Shown here piece after piece: positions 37,107 through 45,013 of a DNA stretch of 64,000 nt. The position numbers and the translations under genes are program-made. The notes under the pieces are model-generated. The model saw nothing but the letters and a program-made list of their open reading frames with translations. It was not told the DNA's origin and ran no database searches. Each line of letters starts with the position of its first letter. Position 1 is the first letter of the stretch. Origin of the DNA: Bacteroidia bacterium 43-41 (GTDB lineage Bacteria > Bacteroidota > Bacteroidia > Bacteroidales > Dysgonomonadaceae); the NCBI GenBank assembly GCA_001898165.1, contig MKTD01000018.1:121719-185718 (forward strand). Direction: 5' to 3'.

Positions 37107-37986
37107 TTTTTTAATGCGGAGCCTATTGTTTGTTCCGGCTCATAACGAGAAATTTATGCGTAGTGCGGCAAAATCGGAAGCCGACATTCTATTGTTTGAT
37201 ATAGAAGATAGTGTCCAACCTGCCGAAAATAAGCAGGTAGCACGAAGTATGGCCTTAAAGTTAATGCAGGAGGGTATTTTCTGTGACCGTATTATATTTC
37301 CCAGGATAAATGACCGGGAGAGTGGGCATTTGCTCAAAGATGTAACACAATTGGCTATTAAGGGTATAACCGGGTTCATGTACCCTAAAGCAAAGCGTGG
37401 AGAGGATATTTACTTTTTCGACAAACTATTGGAGACTATTGAGTATGAAAAAGGGGTTGAAAAAGGCACTTTTAAAATTATCCCTCTTATAGAAACTACA
37501 TCAGCCGTAATGAATGTCTTTGAAATATGTACTGCATCGCCCAGAGTTATAGCTATTGCTTATGGATCGGAAGATTTTATTACCGATTTGCAAGGTGTTC
37601 ATGATGCTGAGCACCAAAGCCTCTTTACTCCGAGGGCAATGATAGCTATGGCGGCCCGCGCATATAATATAGAACCGATCGATACTGTACATGTTAGAGT
37701 TAAAGACCTGGAAGATTTGGAAATAAATTTGAAAATTTCACGCAAATTAGGTTTCGGAGGAATGTTGGCTCTTAATCCCATTGAATTACCGCTCATCCAC
37801 CAGTATTTCTCTCCTTCTGAAATAGAAGTAGAAAATGCTCGTGAAATGTTGCGCCTCGATGAAGAAGCCCGAAAAGATAACAGGGGGGTAGCAATAATGA
37901 ATGGTAAGTTTATTGGGCCTCCATTTGTGGCAAAAGCTAAAAAGATTTTAAAAAAACATGACCAAATAATGAGTAAAAGAACATGA
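37099..37986 (+). CDS. HpcH/HpaI (CitE-like) aldolase or CoA-ester lyase, second copy
   Basis: A 295-residue relative of the gene at 35824, closer to citrate-lyase beta/malyl-CoA-lyase proteins. Motifs: RSLLFVPAHNEKFMRSA, LLFDIEDSVQPAENK, FPRINDRESGHLLKDV, MYPKAKRGEDI, PLIETTSAVMNVFEI, AYGSEDFITDLQGVHDAE and ALNPIELPLIHQYFSPSE. These contain the Mg-binding Glu and Asp and the CoA-side Arg. It overlaps the preceding and following genes. Two non-identical copies flanking a MaoC gene may act in sequence or as a heteromer to build a hydroxyacyl group. Confidence 0.82.
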   Translation: MSDFLMRSLLFVPAHNEKFMRSAAKSEADILLFDIEDSVQPAENKQVARSMALKLMQEGIFCDRIIFPRINDRESGHLLKDVTQLAIKGITGFMYPKAKRGEDIYFFDKLLETIEYEKGVEKGTFKIIPLIETTSAVMNVFEICTASPRVIAIAYGSEDFITDLQGVHDAEHQSLFTPRAMIAMAARAYNIEPIDTVHVRVKDLEDLEINLKISRKLGFGGMLALNPIELPLIHQYFSPSEIEVENAREMLRLDEEARKDNRGVAIMNGKFIGPPFVAKAKKILKKHDQIMSKRT

Positions 37987-38639
37987 AAAAGCTTATCATT
38001 ATAGGAGGATATGGTAATGGTACGGTAGTACAATCAACGGTGGAGGATATAAATACAGTTAAGCCGCAATGGGAAATTTTGGGTTTCCTAAACGACAGAG
38101 AAACAGAACCAATCAACGGATATCCTGTACTGGGAAAAATTGACAGGGAAACGGTAACTCGTTACCTGTCAGATGAAGACATCTATTTTTTCTATACACT
38201 TATCTCCGTGAAAATGAATCATAGGTTTTTGCATAAACTACTTGAACTACAGATTCCAGTAGAGCGTTTTGCGACCATTATACACCCCACCGCTGTAGTC
38301 TCTAAGTTTGCTCAAATAGGATATGGTGTTTGTATACAGCCTTTTGTGTCGGTAGGACCTAATACGGTAATCGGGAATCATGTTCAGATTTACGCTCAAG
38401 CACTTGTTGGGCATGGGGCTAAACTCGACAATTACAGTTATGTAGCCAATAATGCGTGCATCGGAGCTGATGTACATCTCAAAGAGGGCGCTTATTTGGG
38501 GACAAATACCTCTACGTTGGAATTTATCACGTTGGGAAAATGGTCAATTTGTGGTATTGGAGCCGTTGTATTAAAAGATGTGCCTGATTTTGCAAAGATG
38601 GTTGGGAATCCTGCGCGACAAATTGGGAGTGTGGAATAG
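37983..38639 (+). CDS. NeuD/PglD-like left-handed beta-helix acyltransferase
   Basis: A 218-residue acyltransferase. It has an N-terminal Rossmann-like domain (LIIIGGYGNGTVVQSTV) typical of the NeuD/PglD group, then hexapeptide repeats (about residues 95-200) such as VSKFAQIGYGVCIQPFVSVG and HVQIYAQALVGHGAKL, with catalytic His in GHGAKL. In nonulosonic acid loci such proteins N- or O-acylate the sugar. No GNAT-type PseH is found in the window. This gene is the only acyltransferase among the pse genes and directly follows the acyl-CoA-like module, so it may replace PseH and use a non-acetyl donor. That assignment is inference. Confidence 0.85.
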   Translation: MKKLIIIGGYGNGTVVQSTVEDINTVKPQWEILGFLNDRETEPINGYPVLGKIDRETVTRYLSDEDIYFFYTLISVKMNHRFLHKLLELQIPVERFATIIHPTAVVSKFAQIGYGVCIQPFVSVGPNTVIGNHVQIYAQALVGHGAKLDNYSYVANNACIGADVHLKEGAYLGTNTSTLEFITLGKWSICGIGAVVLKDVPDFAKMVGNPARQIGSVE

Positions 38640-38643
38640 TAGC

Positions 38644-39651
38644 ATGATACTGAAAAAAATACTTTTTCGTGTTGATGCGGGCGATCAGGTAGGTTTGGGA
38701 CATTATTACCGTAGCCTGAACCTGGCTTTGACACTCAAGGAAAGAGGGCATGAAATAGTGTTCGTGCATCTGCCATCAGCTTTTTGGGATAATTTGAAGG
38801 AATTTCCTTTTAAGCATTGTGTATTGTCTTTTGAAAGCGCCGAATATGAGATGGTTTCTATTTGTCTTAAAGAAAAGATAGATATCTTTTATGCCGATGG
38901 TATTATTCCATTTACATCGCAATTTATACACGAAGTAAAAAAGAAGGCTAAAGTCGTTTTTTATCAGAACCTTTCTGGATCAAAACATCTCGCGAACGTT
39001 TTTATTTTACCGTCAATACATCAGGATGATGTTTTTTGGAGAGCCTTTGATGGTTCAGGCACAACAATATACAGGGGACTCCAATATTTCACATTTAATA
39101 GGGAAATAGAAAAATATACACCTAAAAATTTTACGTTAAGATCAAATCTTGAAAAGATAGCTGTTATTGCTGGAGGAAGCGATCCTGGGAATGTATTGCT
39201 CACGTTATACGAAATGCTTGATGAGGAACTGTTGCAAAAAGCCAGTTTTACATTTTTCTATGGTAATGATTACTTGCATGAGGAAAAAATACCTGTGAGA
39301 CTAAAAAAGAACACTTCGTTTCAACAATATAAAATCCGCAAAATCCTCTCGCACGATGTGCTTATTGCTGCTTTTGGAGTAAGCGCCTATGAGTTTATGT
39401 ATCTGGGAATGCCGGTCATTGGCTTGGGACATCAGGAAGCCAACGCAGACGCATTAAAAGTTGTAGCCAGAAAAACAGGCGCTATTTATGATTTAGGGGC
39501 AATAGACCATATCCAAAAAGAAACTTTCAACAAAACAATTAGCTCATTACTTCAGGACAAGGATAAACTGGAGGACATCTCTCAAAAGGCAAAGCAGCTA
39601 TTAGATATTAGAGGAGTTTATAGGGTTGCCGATATTTTAGAAAATTTATGA
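38644..39651 (+). CDS. pseG: UDP-2,4-diacylamino-2,4,6-trideoxy-altrose hydrolase
   Basis: Releases UDP from the diacylated altrosamine sugar with inversion, giving the substrate for PseI. The 335-residue GT-B-like protein begins ILFRVDAGDQVGLGHYYRSL with the PseG His in GLGH, and contains VIAGGSDPGNVL, FGVSAYEFMYLGMPVIGLG and GHQEANADAL. ATG 38644 is used. The upstream ATG at 38578 is within the previous gene. It overlaps pseI by ATGA. Confidence 0.93.
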   Translation: MILKKILFRVDAGDQVGLGHYYRSLNLALTLKERGHEIVFVHLPSAFWDNLKEFPFKHCVLSFESAEYEMVSICLKEKIDIFYADGIIPFTSQFIHEVKKKAKVVFYQNLSGSKHLANVFILPSIHQDDVFWRAFDGSGTTIYRGLQYFTFNREIEKYTPKNFTLRSNLEKIAVIAGGSDPGNVLLTLYEMLDEELLQKASFTFFYGNDYLHEEKIPVRLKKNTSFQQYKIRKILSHDVLIAAFGVSAYEFMYLGMPVIGLGHQEANADALKVVARKTGAIYDLGAIDHIQKETFNKTISSLLQDKDKLEDISQKAKQLLDIRGVYRVADILENL

Positions 39652-40679
39652 ATAAAGATGCATTCAGACAAGGTTTGTTTATAGTTGCCGAACTTTCGGC
39701 CAATCATAACAATAATTTAGATTTGGCAATAAAAACCATAGAGGCTGTTGCTCACGCCGGAGCTCACGCTGTAAAGGTACAGACTTTCACTGCTGATTCA
39801 CTCACTCTCGATGTGAATAACGAATATTTCGGTCCACGCAAAGATGGGTTGTGGCAAGGATGGCGGCTATATGAATTATACCGGCAAGGAGCTTTGCCTT
39901 CTGAGTGGCACTCTACGTTACAAAAAGTCGCAACAAGCAATGGTTTAATATTTTTCTCGGCACCTTTTGCCCGAAAAGATGTTGATTTTCTGGAAACATT
40001 GGAAGTACCAATTTACAAGGTAGCTTCTCCCGAAATAACGGATATTCCGTTAATAAGTTACATAGCGTCTAAGCGCCGACCAATAATTATTTCAACGGGA
40101 ATGGCAGACGAAGAGGATATTCAGCTGGCAATAGACACCTGCAATAAAGCAGGAAATAACGATATTACATTGTTAAAGTGTACATCGGAATATCCAGCAA
40201 CACCCGATATGGCAAACCTGCTCACTATTCCCGATATGAAACAGCGGTTTGGTGCACGTGTTGGTTTATCTGACCATACAATGGGATATATCATTCCTAT
40301 TGCCGCAGTAGCGTTAGGCGCAACGGTTATTGAGAAACATTTCATTCTGGATAGAAATTTGGGCGGTATCGATTCCGCATTTTCCATGGAGCCGACAGAA
40401 TTTGCTTCCATGGTACAAGCATGCAAAGAAGCGTATTTGGCATTGGGAAGCATAACATACGAACTTACCGAAAGAAATCGATTGAGACGACGTTCGTTAT
40501 TCGCAGTGGAAGATATTAAAACTGATGAGGTTTTTACAGAAAGGAATGTCCAATCGGTAAGGCCTGGACACGGTCTTCACCCCAAGTACTATTATGATAT
40601 ACTTGGGAAAAGATCGGTGAGGGATATCGATAAAGGGGATAAATTATCTATGAAGGATTTAAATGATGTCAAAAGTTAA
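39648..40679 (+). CDS. pseI: Pseudaminic acid synthase
   Basis: NeuB-family enzyme that condenses the 6-deoxy-diacylamino-altrose with phosphoenolpyruvate to give pseudaminic acid. The 343-residue protein has FIVAELSANHNNNLDLA, VKVQTFTADSLT, FSAPFARKDVDFLE, YKVASPEITDIPLI, ISTGMADEEDI, LLKCTSEYPATP, GLSDHTMGY, VIEKHFILDRNLGGID and a C-terminal SAF/antifreeze-like domain (RRRSLFAVEDIKTDEVFT). The AFxLxxxE-type context and neighbours indicate Pse rather than sialic or legionaminic acid. Confidence 0.94.
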   Translation: MNKDAFRQGLFIVAELSANHNNNLDLAIKTIEAVAHAGAHAVKVQTFTADSLTLDVNNEYFGPRKDGLWQGWRLYELYRQGALPSEWHSTLQKVATSNGLIFFSAPFARKDVDFLETLEVPIYKVASPEITDIPLISYIASKRRPIIISTGMADEEDIQLAIDTCNKAGNNDITLLKCTSEYPATPDMANLLTIPDMKQRFGARVGLSDHTMGYIIPIAAVALGATVIEKHFILDRNLGGIDSAFSMEPTEFASMVQACKEAYLALGSITYELTERNRLRRRSLFAVEDIKTDEVFTERNVQSVRPGHGLHPKYYYDILGKRSVRDIDKGDKLSMKDLNDVKS

Positions 40680-40951
40680 GTCTATAATAAGAAAGGCCTT
40701 TACAAATTCTGCAATCCTTTATATCATAAGTAGATATGGTACATATTTTATTCAGTTTATAAATTCACTGTTTATTTATAATTTTTTGGGGGTTATCATG
40801 ATTTTTGGATTTATCATTTGCCATACTTCTCCTTCTAATGGTTGAGAAAATGAGGATTATTCAATTGAGAGTTCGATATAATTTTAGTAAATATGTATTC
40901 TATGTATCGATAATTGCTATTTTAACCTTTATAATGCATCGTTTTACTTGA
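40663..40951 (+). pseudogene. Decayed Wzx-type flippase/membrane protein gene
   Basis: The frame from ATG 40663 begins like an O-antigen flippase (KAFTNSAILYIISRYGTYFI, then QFINSLFIYNFLG) but leaves recognisable sequence after about 45 codons and stops at 40845. In another frame, 40802-40951 reads 49 codons of membrane-protein-like C-terminus (LLLLMVEKMRIIQLRVRY, then a hydrophobic helix) and a stop. The pair looks like the two ends of one or two membrane-protein genes joined by an internal deletion. A complete flippase is encoded at 50241. It overlaps the end of pseI by 17 bp, as an intact downstream gene would. Confidence 0.65.
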
Positions 40952-41073
40952 CTACTCTTACGACAATCCAACTTCGGGTGGTTTTTATTTATAGATGGTT
41001 GGGGATGAAGGCAAAATTAGATTTATATAAAGGAAACCCTTAAGTTTTGATTTAATAGATTAAACTTATATCA
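40952..41073. other. Non-coding scar after the decayed flippase gene
   Basis: AT-rich sequence with stops in all frames and no recognised gene. It probably continues the deletion scar. Composition becomes markedly AT-rich from here on. Confidence 0.4.
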
Positions 41074-42639
41074 ATGCAAGTTCACATAACTAAAAGTGAT
41101 CATTTTTATCTGGATATTGAAGTAGATGGAGTGAGCTTTTTTAAAAATACACCTATTCAGGAAAAATCTGAACTGCTTCATTCAGCTATTAGAAAGTTGG
41201 AGAATGATATAGTTGAGATTGCAGAAAAATCTAAGGTTAAAACTTTAGGTGCATTCTTTTGGTGCTACACCTACAATATACATAGAGATGATGGAATCAA
41301 AGGAACCGTTTTGAATTATTATATTATTGAAATTTTGAAATATATAAAAGCGAATGGAGTAATAGAAAAAATTAGAGTTTCGGTACCTCTTGATGTATAT
41401 ACAATTAAGGCAATTGAGGATAATATCTTTGAAATTCACTATTATAGAGATAGATTTGATAATTATTTAAAGAGTGTTATAAGGCAGCAATTCGGACCGA
41501 TAAAATATTTAGTAAATTATTTTATTTCTGGATTAAATTTCAAAAGGCCTAAGTTAAATAAAAGTGTTGAAGAATCAGCTTTTATTTTTTCAAATTATCA
41601 ATCAAACCTAAATAGGCTAAAAGATTTTCACTCGGACTTAAATGTAGATAATGTCTATATCTTAGATCATTCACTTACAAAAATTGTTGATATACATTCC
41701 AGAAATGAATTTTCAACTTTTGCTTACAATATTCATACTATATATAGGGCATTGGCTAAAACATATTTATTTTATGAACAGAGAAAAGAAGTAATCAAAG
41801 GGACACGAAATAGTTTATTTTCGACATATTTATATAAACAAACTTTTTTCCAAACTTTTTATGTGTTGCTAAGATGGGAAGCTTATCATAAGATATTCGA
41901 GAGGCACAAACCTAAACAGATAATCGTAAGTAGTGCTTTTGGTGATCCATTAAGACGAATGCCACTTGGTGCTGCAAGTAACACAAGTTTAAAAACAGTT
42001 TTGTTCCTATGTCGGCCTAATCTCAGTTATCTAAGAGCGGAAGATAGATTAATACGCCCTGATCTTCTGGCATATAATCAAACTTCAATTGGTGATGAGA
42101 TAGTTGTGTTAGATAAATATAGTTATGAATATCTTTGCGATTGCGGGATTTCCCCGGAGATTGTCAAAGTTTATAATTTTAACAATAAAAAAGCACCAGA
42201 AGCCAAAAACAGATTTGAAAATGGAGTTTTACTATTGTTTGCACATAATAAATATAACGATGATATAATTGATACATTAGAAAGATTCATTAATCGAGGC
42301 CTTATTTTTAATTGTATTTACTTTCGAGAACATCCTACAGTGAAAATAACTAAAAATCAGATCAAAAGATTAAAGAAAATAGCTTCAAATGTGATAAATA
42401 TCACGAAATTTAATTGGGTGGAAATTTCTTTCAAGAATGTAATTACTTTTACTGCAAACTCCACTTCAGCTATTGATGCTAATGTTTGTGGTGCAGAAGT
42501 AGCCTGGTGTCCATTTTATACAGAACATAGCACGCAATTTTATCCAATAATGAAAAAAAATGGTTATATACTAAATTCAGAACAAGAGTTTTATAATTTT
42601 CTTCAGAGTCGGTTATCTAATAAAGTGTATCATATATGA
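41074..42639 (+). CDS. Probable GT-B glycosyltransferase, candidate pseudaminic acid transferase
   Basis: A 521-residue cytoplasmic protein without membrane helices or clear close relatives that I recognise. The C-terminal half shows two features of bacterial sialyl/Kdo-type transferases: an HP motif (FREHPTV, His420-Pro421) and an S-S/T motif (ANSTSAIDA, Ser463-Thr464). In those families they bind the CMP-sugar. The gene follows the CMP-pseudaminic acid genes, so it is a good candidate to use CMP-Pse. The N-terminal 250 residues are of unknown fold. It overlaps the next gene by ATGA and is strongly AT-rich. The alternative is a capsule GT of another donor type. Confidence 0.55.
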   Translation: MQVHITKSDHFYLDIEVDGVSFFKNTPIQEKSELLHSAIRKLENDIVEIAEKSKVKTLGAFFWCYTYNIHRDDGIKGTVLNYYIIEILKYIKANGVIEKIRVSVPLDVYTIKAIEDNIFEIHYYRDRFDNYLKSVIRQQFGPIKYLVNYFISGLNFKRPKLNKSVEESAFIFSNYQSNLNRLKDFHSDLNVDNVYILDHSLTKIVDIHSRNEFSTFAYNIHTIYRALAKTYLFYEQRKEVIKGTRNSLFSTYLYKQTFFQTFYVLLRWEAYHKIFERHKPKQIIVSSAFGDPLRRMPLGAASNTSLKTVLFLCRPNLSYLRAEDRLIRPDLLAYNQTSIGDEIVVLDKYSYEYLCDCGISPEIVKVYNFNNKKAPEAKNRFENGVLLLFAHNKYNDDIIDTLERFINRGLIFNCIYFREHPTVKITKNQIKRLKKIASNVINITKFNWVEISFKNVITFTANSTSAIDANVCGAEVAWCPFYTEHSTQFYPIMKKNGYILNSEQEFYNFLQSRLSNKVYHI

Positions 42640-43763
42640 ACTTAAAAATTGATATTAAAAACCATGTAAAAAATATAATAGGAAAGAAAATATCAAGGAA
42701 GATTGTTGTTTTCTGTGTGGATGATTTTGGAAGTATAAGAACCAAGAACATTGATGCATACAACAAACTTGTAAGTTTAGGAAATCCGATTAGTAAGAAA
42801 TGTATTCAAAAGTATGATACTTTAGCGTCAAATAGCGACCTGAAAAATTTATTTGACGTATTAACTTCTGTAAAAGACCAACACAATAACTATGCTTGTT
42901 TCACTCCATTTACAGTAGTAGCCAACCCAGATTTTAAGAAAATAAGGGCTAATAATTTTCAGACATATTATAGACAATCATTTTTTGATACACTAAAGGA
43001 TTACTGTTCAGATTATGACAATGTAGAGAATTTGTGGAAAGAGGGAATAAAAACAAATATTTTTTATCCGGCATTTCATGGAACAGAACATGTAAATATA
43101 AACAGATTTATGAAAGCTTTACAGGAAAATCATAAATCAACAAGAATTGGATTTGAATTGGAATCAATATGTATTCCAGCTTTTCCTGATGAAAAAGCTA
43201 TAAATAAATATACTGCTACTTATGATGTAAATTCAATAAATGATAATCAACAATTAATTGAAAGTATAAAAGAGGGACTAAGAATTTTTGAAAATTTATT
43301 TGGATTTAGAGCAAAGCAATTTGCACCGGGTGCAGGTATATATAGTCCGGATCTAAATAAGACTTTATTTGAGGAAGGAGTAAAGTTCATTAATGTAAAC
43401 CGATATCGAACAGTCCCTTTAGGAAATAGTAAATACAAAAAGAAAATAACATTTAATAGTCAAAAGATTTATAGTGGTCAATACTATATTGTACGAAACT
43501 CTTCTTTTGAACCCCAAGGAGCTGAAACAAATAGGGTAGCCCTTGATACATTAAATCAAATTGAAGCAGCATTTAAATGGAATACTCCGGCAATAATTAG
43601 CTCACATCGTCTTAATTTCATTGGCCATTTTGAGCCGAAATGGAGGGATAAGAGTTTAATACAATTAAAGTACTTATTAAAAGAAATAGTGAAAAAATGG
43701 CCTGATGTGGAATTTATGAATGCAGACCAAATGGCGGAGATACTTGTTTCATCTGAAAAATGA
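42636..43763 (+). CDS. NodB-like polysaccharide deacetylase family protein, copy 1
   Basis: A 375-residue protein with the NodB-like start KIVVFCVDDFGSIRTKN (Asp-Asp pair) and a second motif FHGTEHVNINRF with His residues that would hold the metal. Near the C-terminus are ISSHRLNFIG and KKWPDVEFMNADQMAEIL. This fits a carbohydrate-esterase-4-type barrel, annotated in Bacteroidota as polysaccharide deacetylase. No signal peptide, so it acts in the cytoplasm, perhaps on lipid-linked or nucleotide sugars. It is paralogous along its whole length to the gene at 43885 but visibly more AT-rich. Deacetylase activity is inferred from the family. Confidence 0.72.
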   Translation: MNLKIDIKNHVKNIIGKKISRKIVVFCVDDFGSIRTKNIDAYNKLVSLGNPISKKCIQKYDTLASNSDLKNLFDVLTSVKDQHNNYACFTPFTVVANPDFKKIRANNFQTYYRQSFFDTLKDYCSDYDNVENLWKEGIKTNIFYPAFHGTEHVNINRFMKALQENHKSTRIGFELESICIPAFPDEKAINKYTATYDVNSINDNQQLIESIKEGLRIFENLFGFRAKQFAPGAGIYSPDLNKTLFEEGVKFINVNRYRTVPLGNSKYKKKITFNSQKIYSGQYYIVRNSSFEPQGAETNRVALDTLNQIEAAFKWNTPAIISSHRLNFIGHFEPKWRDKSLIQLKYLLKEIVKKWPDVEFMNADQMAEILVSSEK

Positions 43764-43884
43764 GAATAATGTGAAACAAGCATGATTGGAGGAATCACCA
43801 AAGACCATCAACCAATGTTCAGCGACCAGCAGGAGATAATGCTGGCATGCAAGTTCCATACGACCTTTAAAATGTTATTTACAC
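43764..43884. other. Spacer between the two NodB-like genes, with a 37-codon ORF
   Basis: An ORF at 43782-43895 (starts MIGGITKDHQPMFSDQQE) overlaps the next gene. I do not recognise it. It may be the remnant of a lost gene or non-coding. Less AT-rich than copy 1, matching the gene that follows. Confidence 0.3.
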
Positions 43885-45009
43885 GTGAAAATTAAGTCTG
43901 TTATAACAAACACTTTCCTCAATTTTCCCGGCTGGCATACCCCCCGAAAGATTGTGGTGATTGAAAGCGATGATTGGGGAAGCATAAGAATGCCGTCGAA
44001 AGAAGTAAAACAAAAGTTGCAACAGTCGGGAATAATGTTGGAAAATGATCCTTATTCGCTTTTCGATACACAGGCAGATGATAAGGATTTAGAGGCGTTG
44101 TTTGAGGTGTTGTGTTCAGTTAAAGATAAAAACGGAAGATATGCAGTGATGACGGCAGATACCAATGTGGCTAACCCCGATTTTGATAAAATTAAAGCGT
44201 CGGATTATCAACAGTATTTTTATGAACCATTTACCTATACATTGAAACGTAATCCGGATGGCGATAAGACTTTTCAGCTTTGGAAACAGGGTATCGCTTC
44301 GGGCGTTTTTTATCCTCAGTCTCACGGTCGCGAACATGTAAATGTAAGGAGATGGTTGCACGATTTGCGCGAAAAGCATGCGAATGTAAGATTGTGGTTC
44401 GATATGGGTAGTTATGGTACTTCTTATTTGGTAGATAAAGCGCAGAGAGGGCATTATATGACCGCTTTCGATTCGGCTATGCCCGAAGATATTGCTTTTT
44501 ACAATCAGTCGATTGAAGAGGGGTTGAATTTATTTGAATCAATCTTCGGATACCGATCGGAGTCGTTTATAGCCACTACATATTGTTGGCCTTTGGAGAT
44601 TGAACCTGTATTGATAATGAACGGGGTAAAGTACTTGCAAGGCACTGTTATCCAGAATATTCCTGTAGATAATGGCGAAAAATTTAGAAAGAAAAAGAAT
44701 AATTTTCAGGGAGTCAAATCAAAATCAGGCTTGATACATCTGATGCGAAATGTGTATTTTGAACCAGCTCAGAATCCGGGATTCGATTGGATAGGCAATT
44801 GTTTGCGCAGGATAGATATTGCATTCCGGTGTAGTAAACCCGCTACAATTTCCATGCACAGGCTTAATGTAATAGGGAGACTGGTAGAAGAAAACCGTAC
44901 GCGCAATCTGGCATTATTGAAACAGTTGCTGAAAGAAATTGTAAAACGCTGGCCCGATGTGGAGTTTATGAACAGCGCAGAGCTTGGAAGACTTGTCGAG
45001 GGGAAATAG
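43885..45009 (+). CDS. NodB-like polysaccharide deacetylase family protein, copy 2
   Basis: A 374-residue paralogue of the preceding gene. Shared features are KIVVIESDDWGSIRMPS, VANPDFDKIKASDYQ, SHGREHVNVRRW, a region around GYRSESFIATTY, SMHRLNVIGRLVEENRTR and KRWPDVEFMNSAEL. The start is a GTG at 43885, because no in-frame ATG lies upstream and the alignment with copy 1 begins there. No signal peptide. The two copies may act on different sugars of the repeat unit. Catalytic residues of the NodB type are present, but the enzyme activity is not proven for this subgroup. Confidence 0.74.
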   Translation: MKIKSVITNTFLNFPGWHTPRKIVVIESDDWGSIRMPSKEVKQKLQQSGIMLENDPYSLFDTQADDKDLEALFEVLCSVKDKNGRYAVMTADTNVANPDFDKIKASDYQQYFYEPFTYTLKRNPDGDKTFQLWKQGIASGVFYPQSHGREHVNVRRWLHDLREKHANVRLWFDMGSYGTSYLVDKAQRGHYMTAFDSAMPEDIAFYNQSIEEGLNLFESIFGYRSESFIATTYCWPLEIEPVLIMNGVKYLQGTVIQNIPVDNGEKFRKKKNNFQGVKSKSGLIHLMRNVYFEPAQNPGFDWIGNCLRRIDIAFRCSKPATISMHRLNVIGRLVEENRTRNLALLKQLLKEIVKRWPDVEFMNSAELGRLVEGK

Positions 45010-45013
45010 AATT

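Noticed and set aside
43782..43895. 37-codon ORF between the NodB-like genes as a real gene
   Set aside because: Not recognised, overlaps the following gene start, and could be chance. It is noted only as spacer content.
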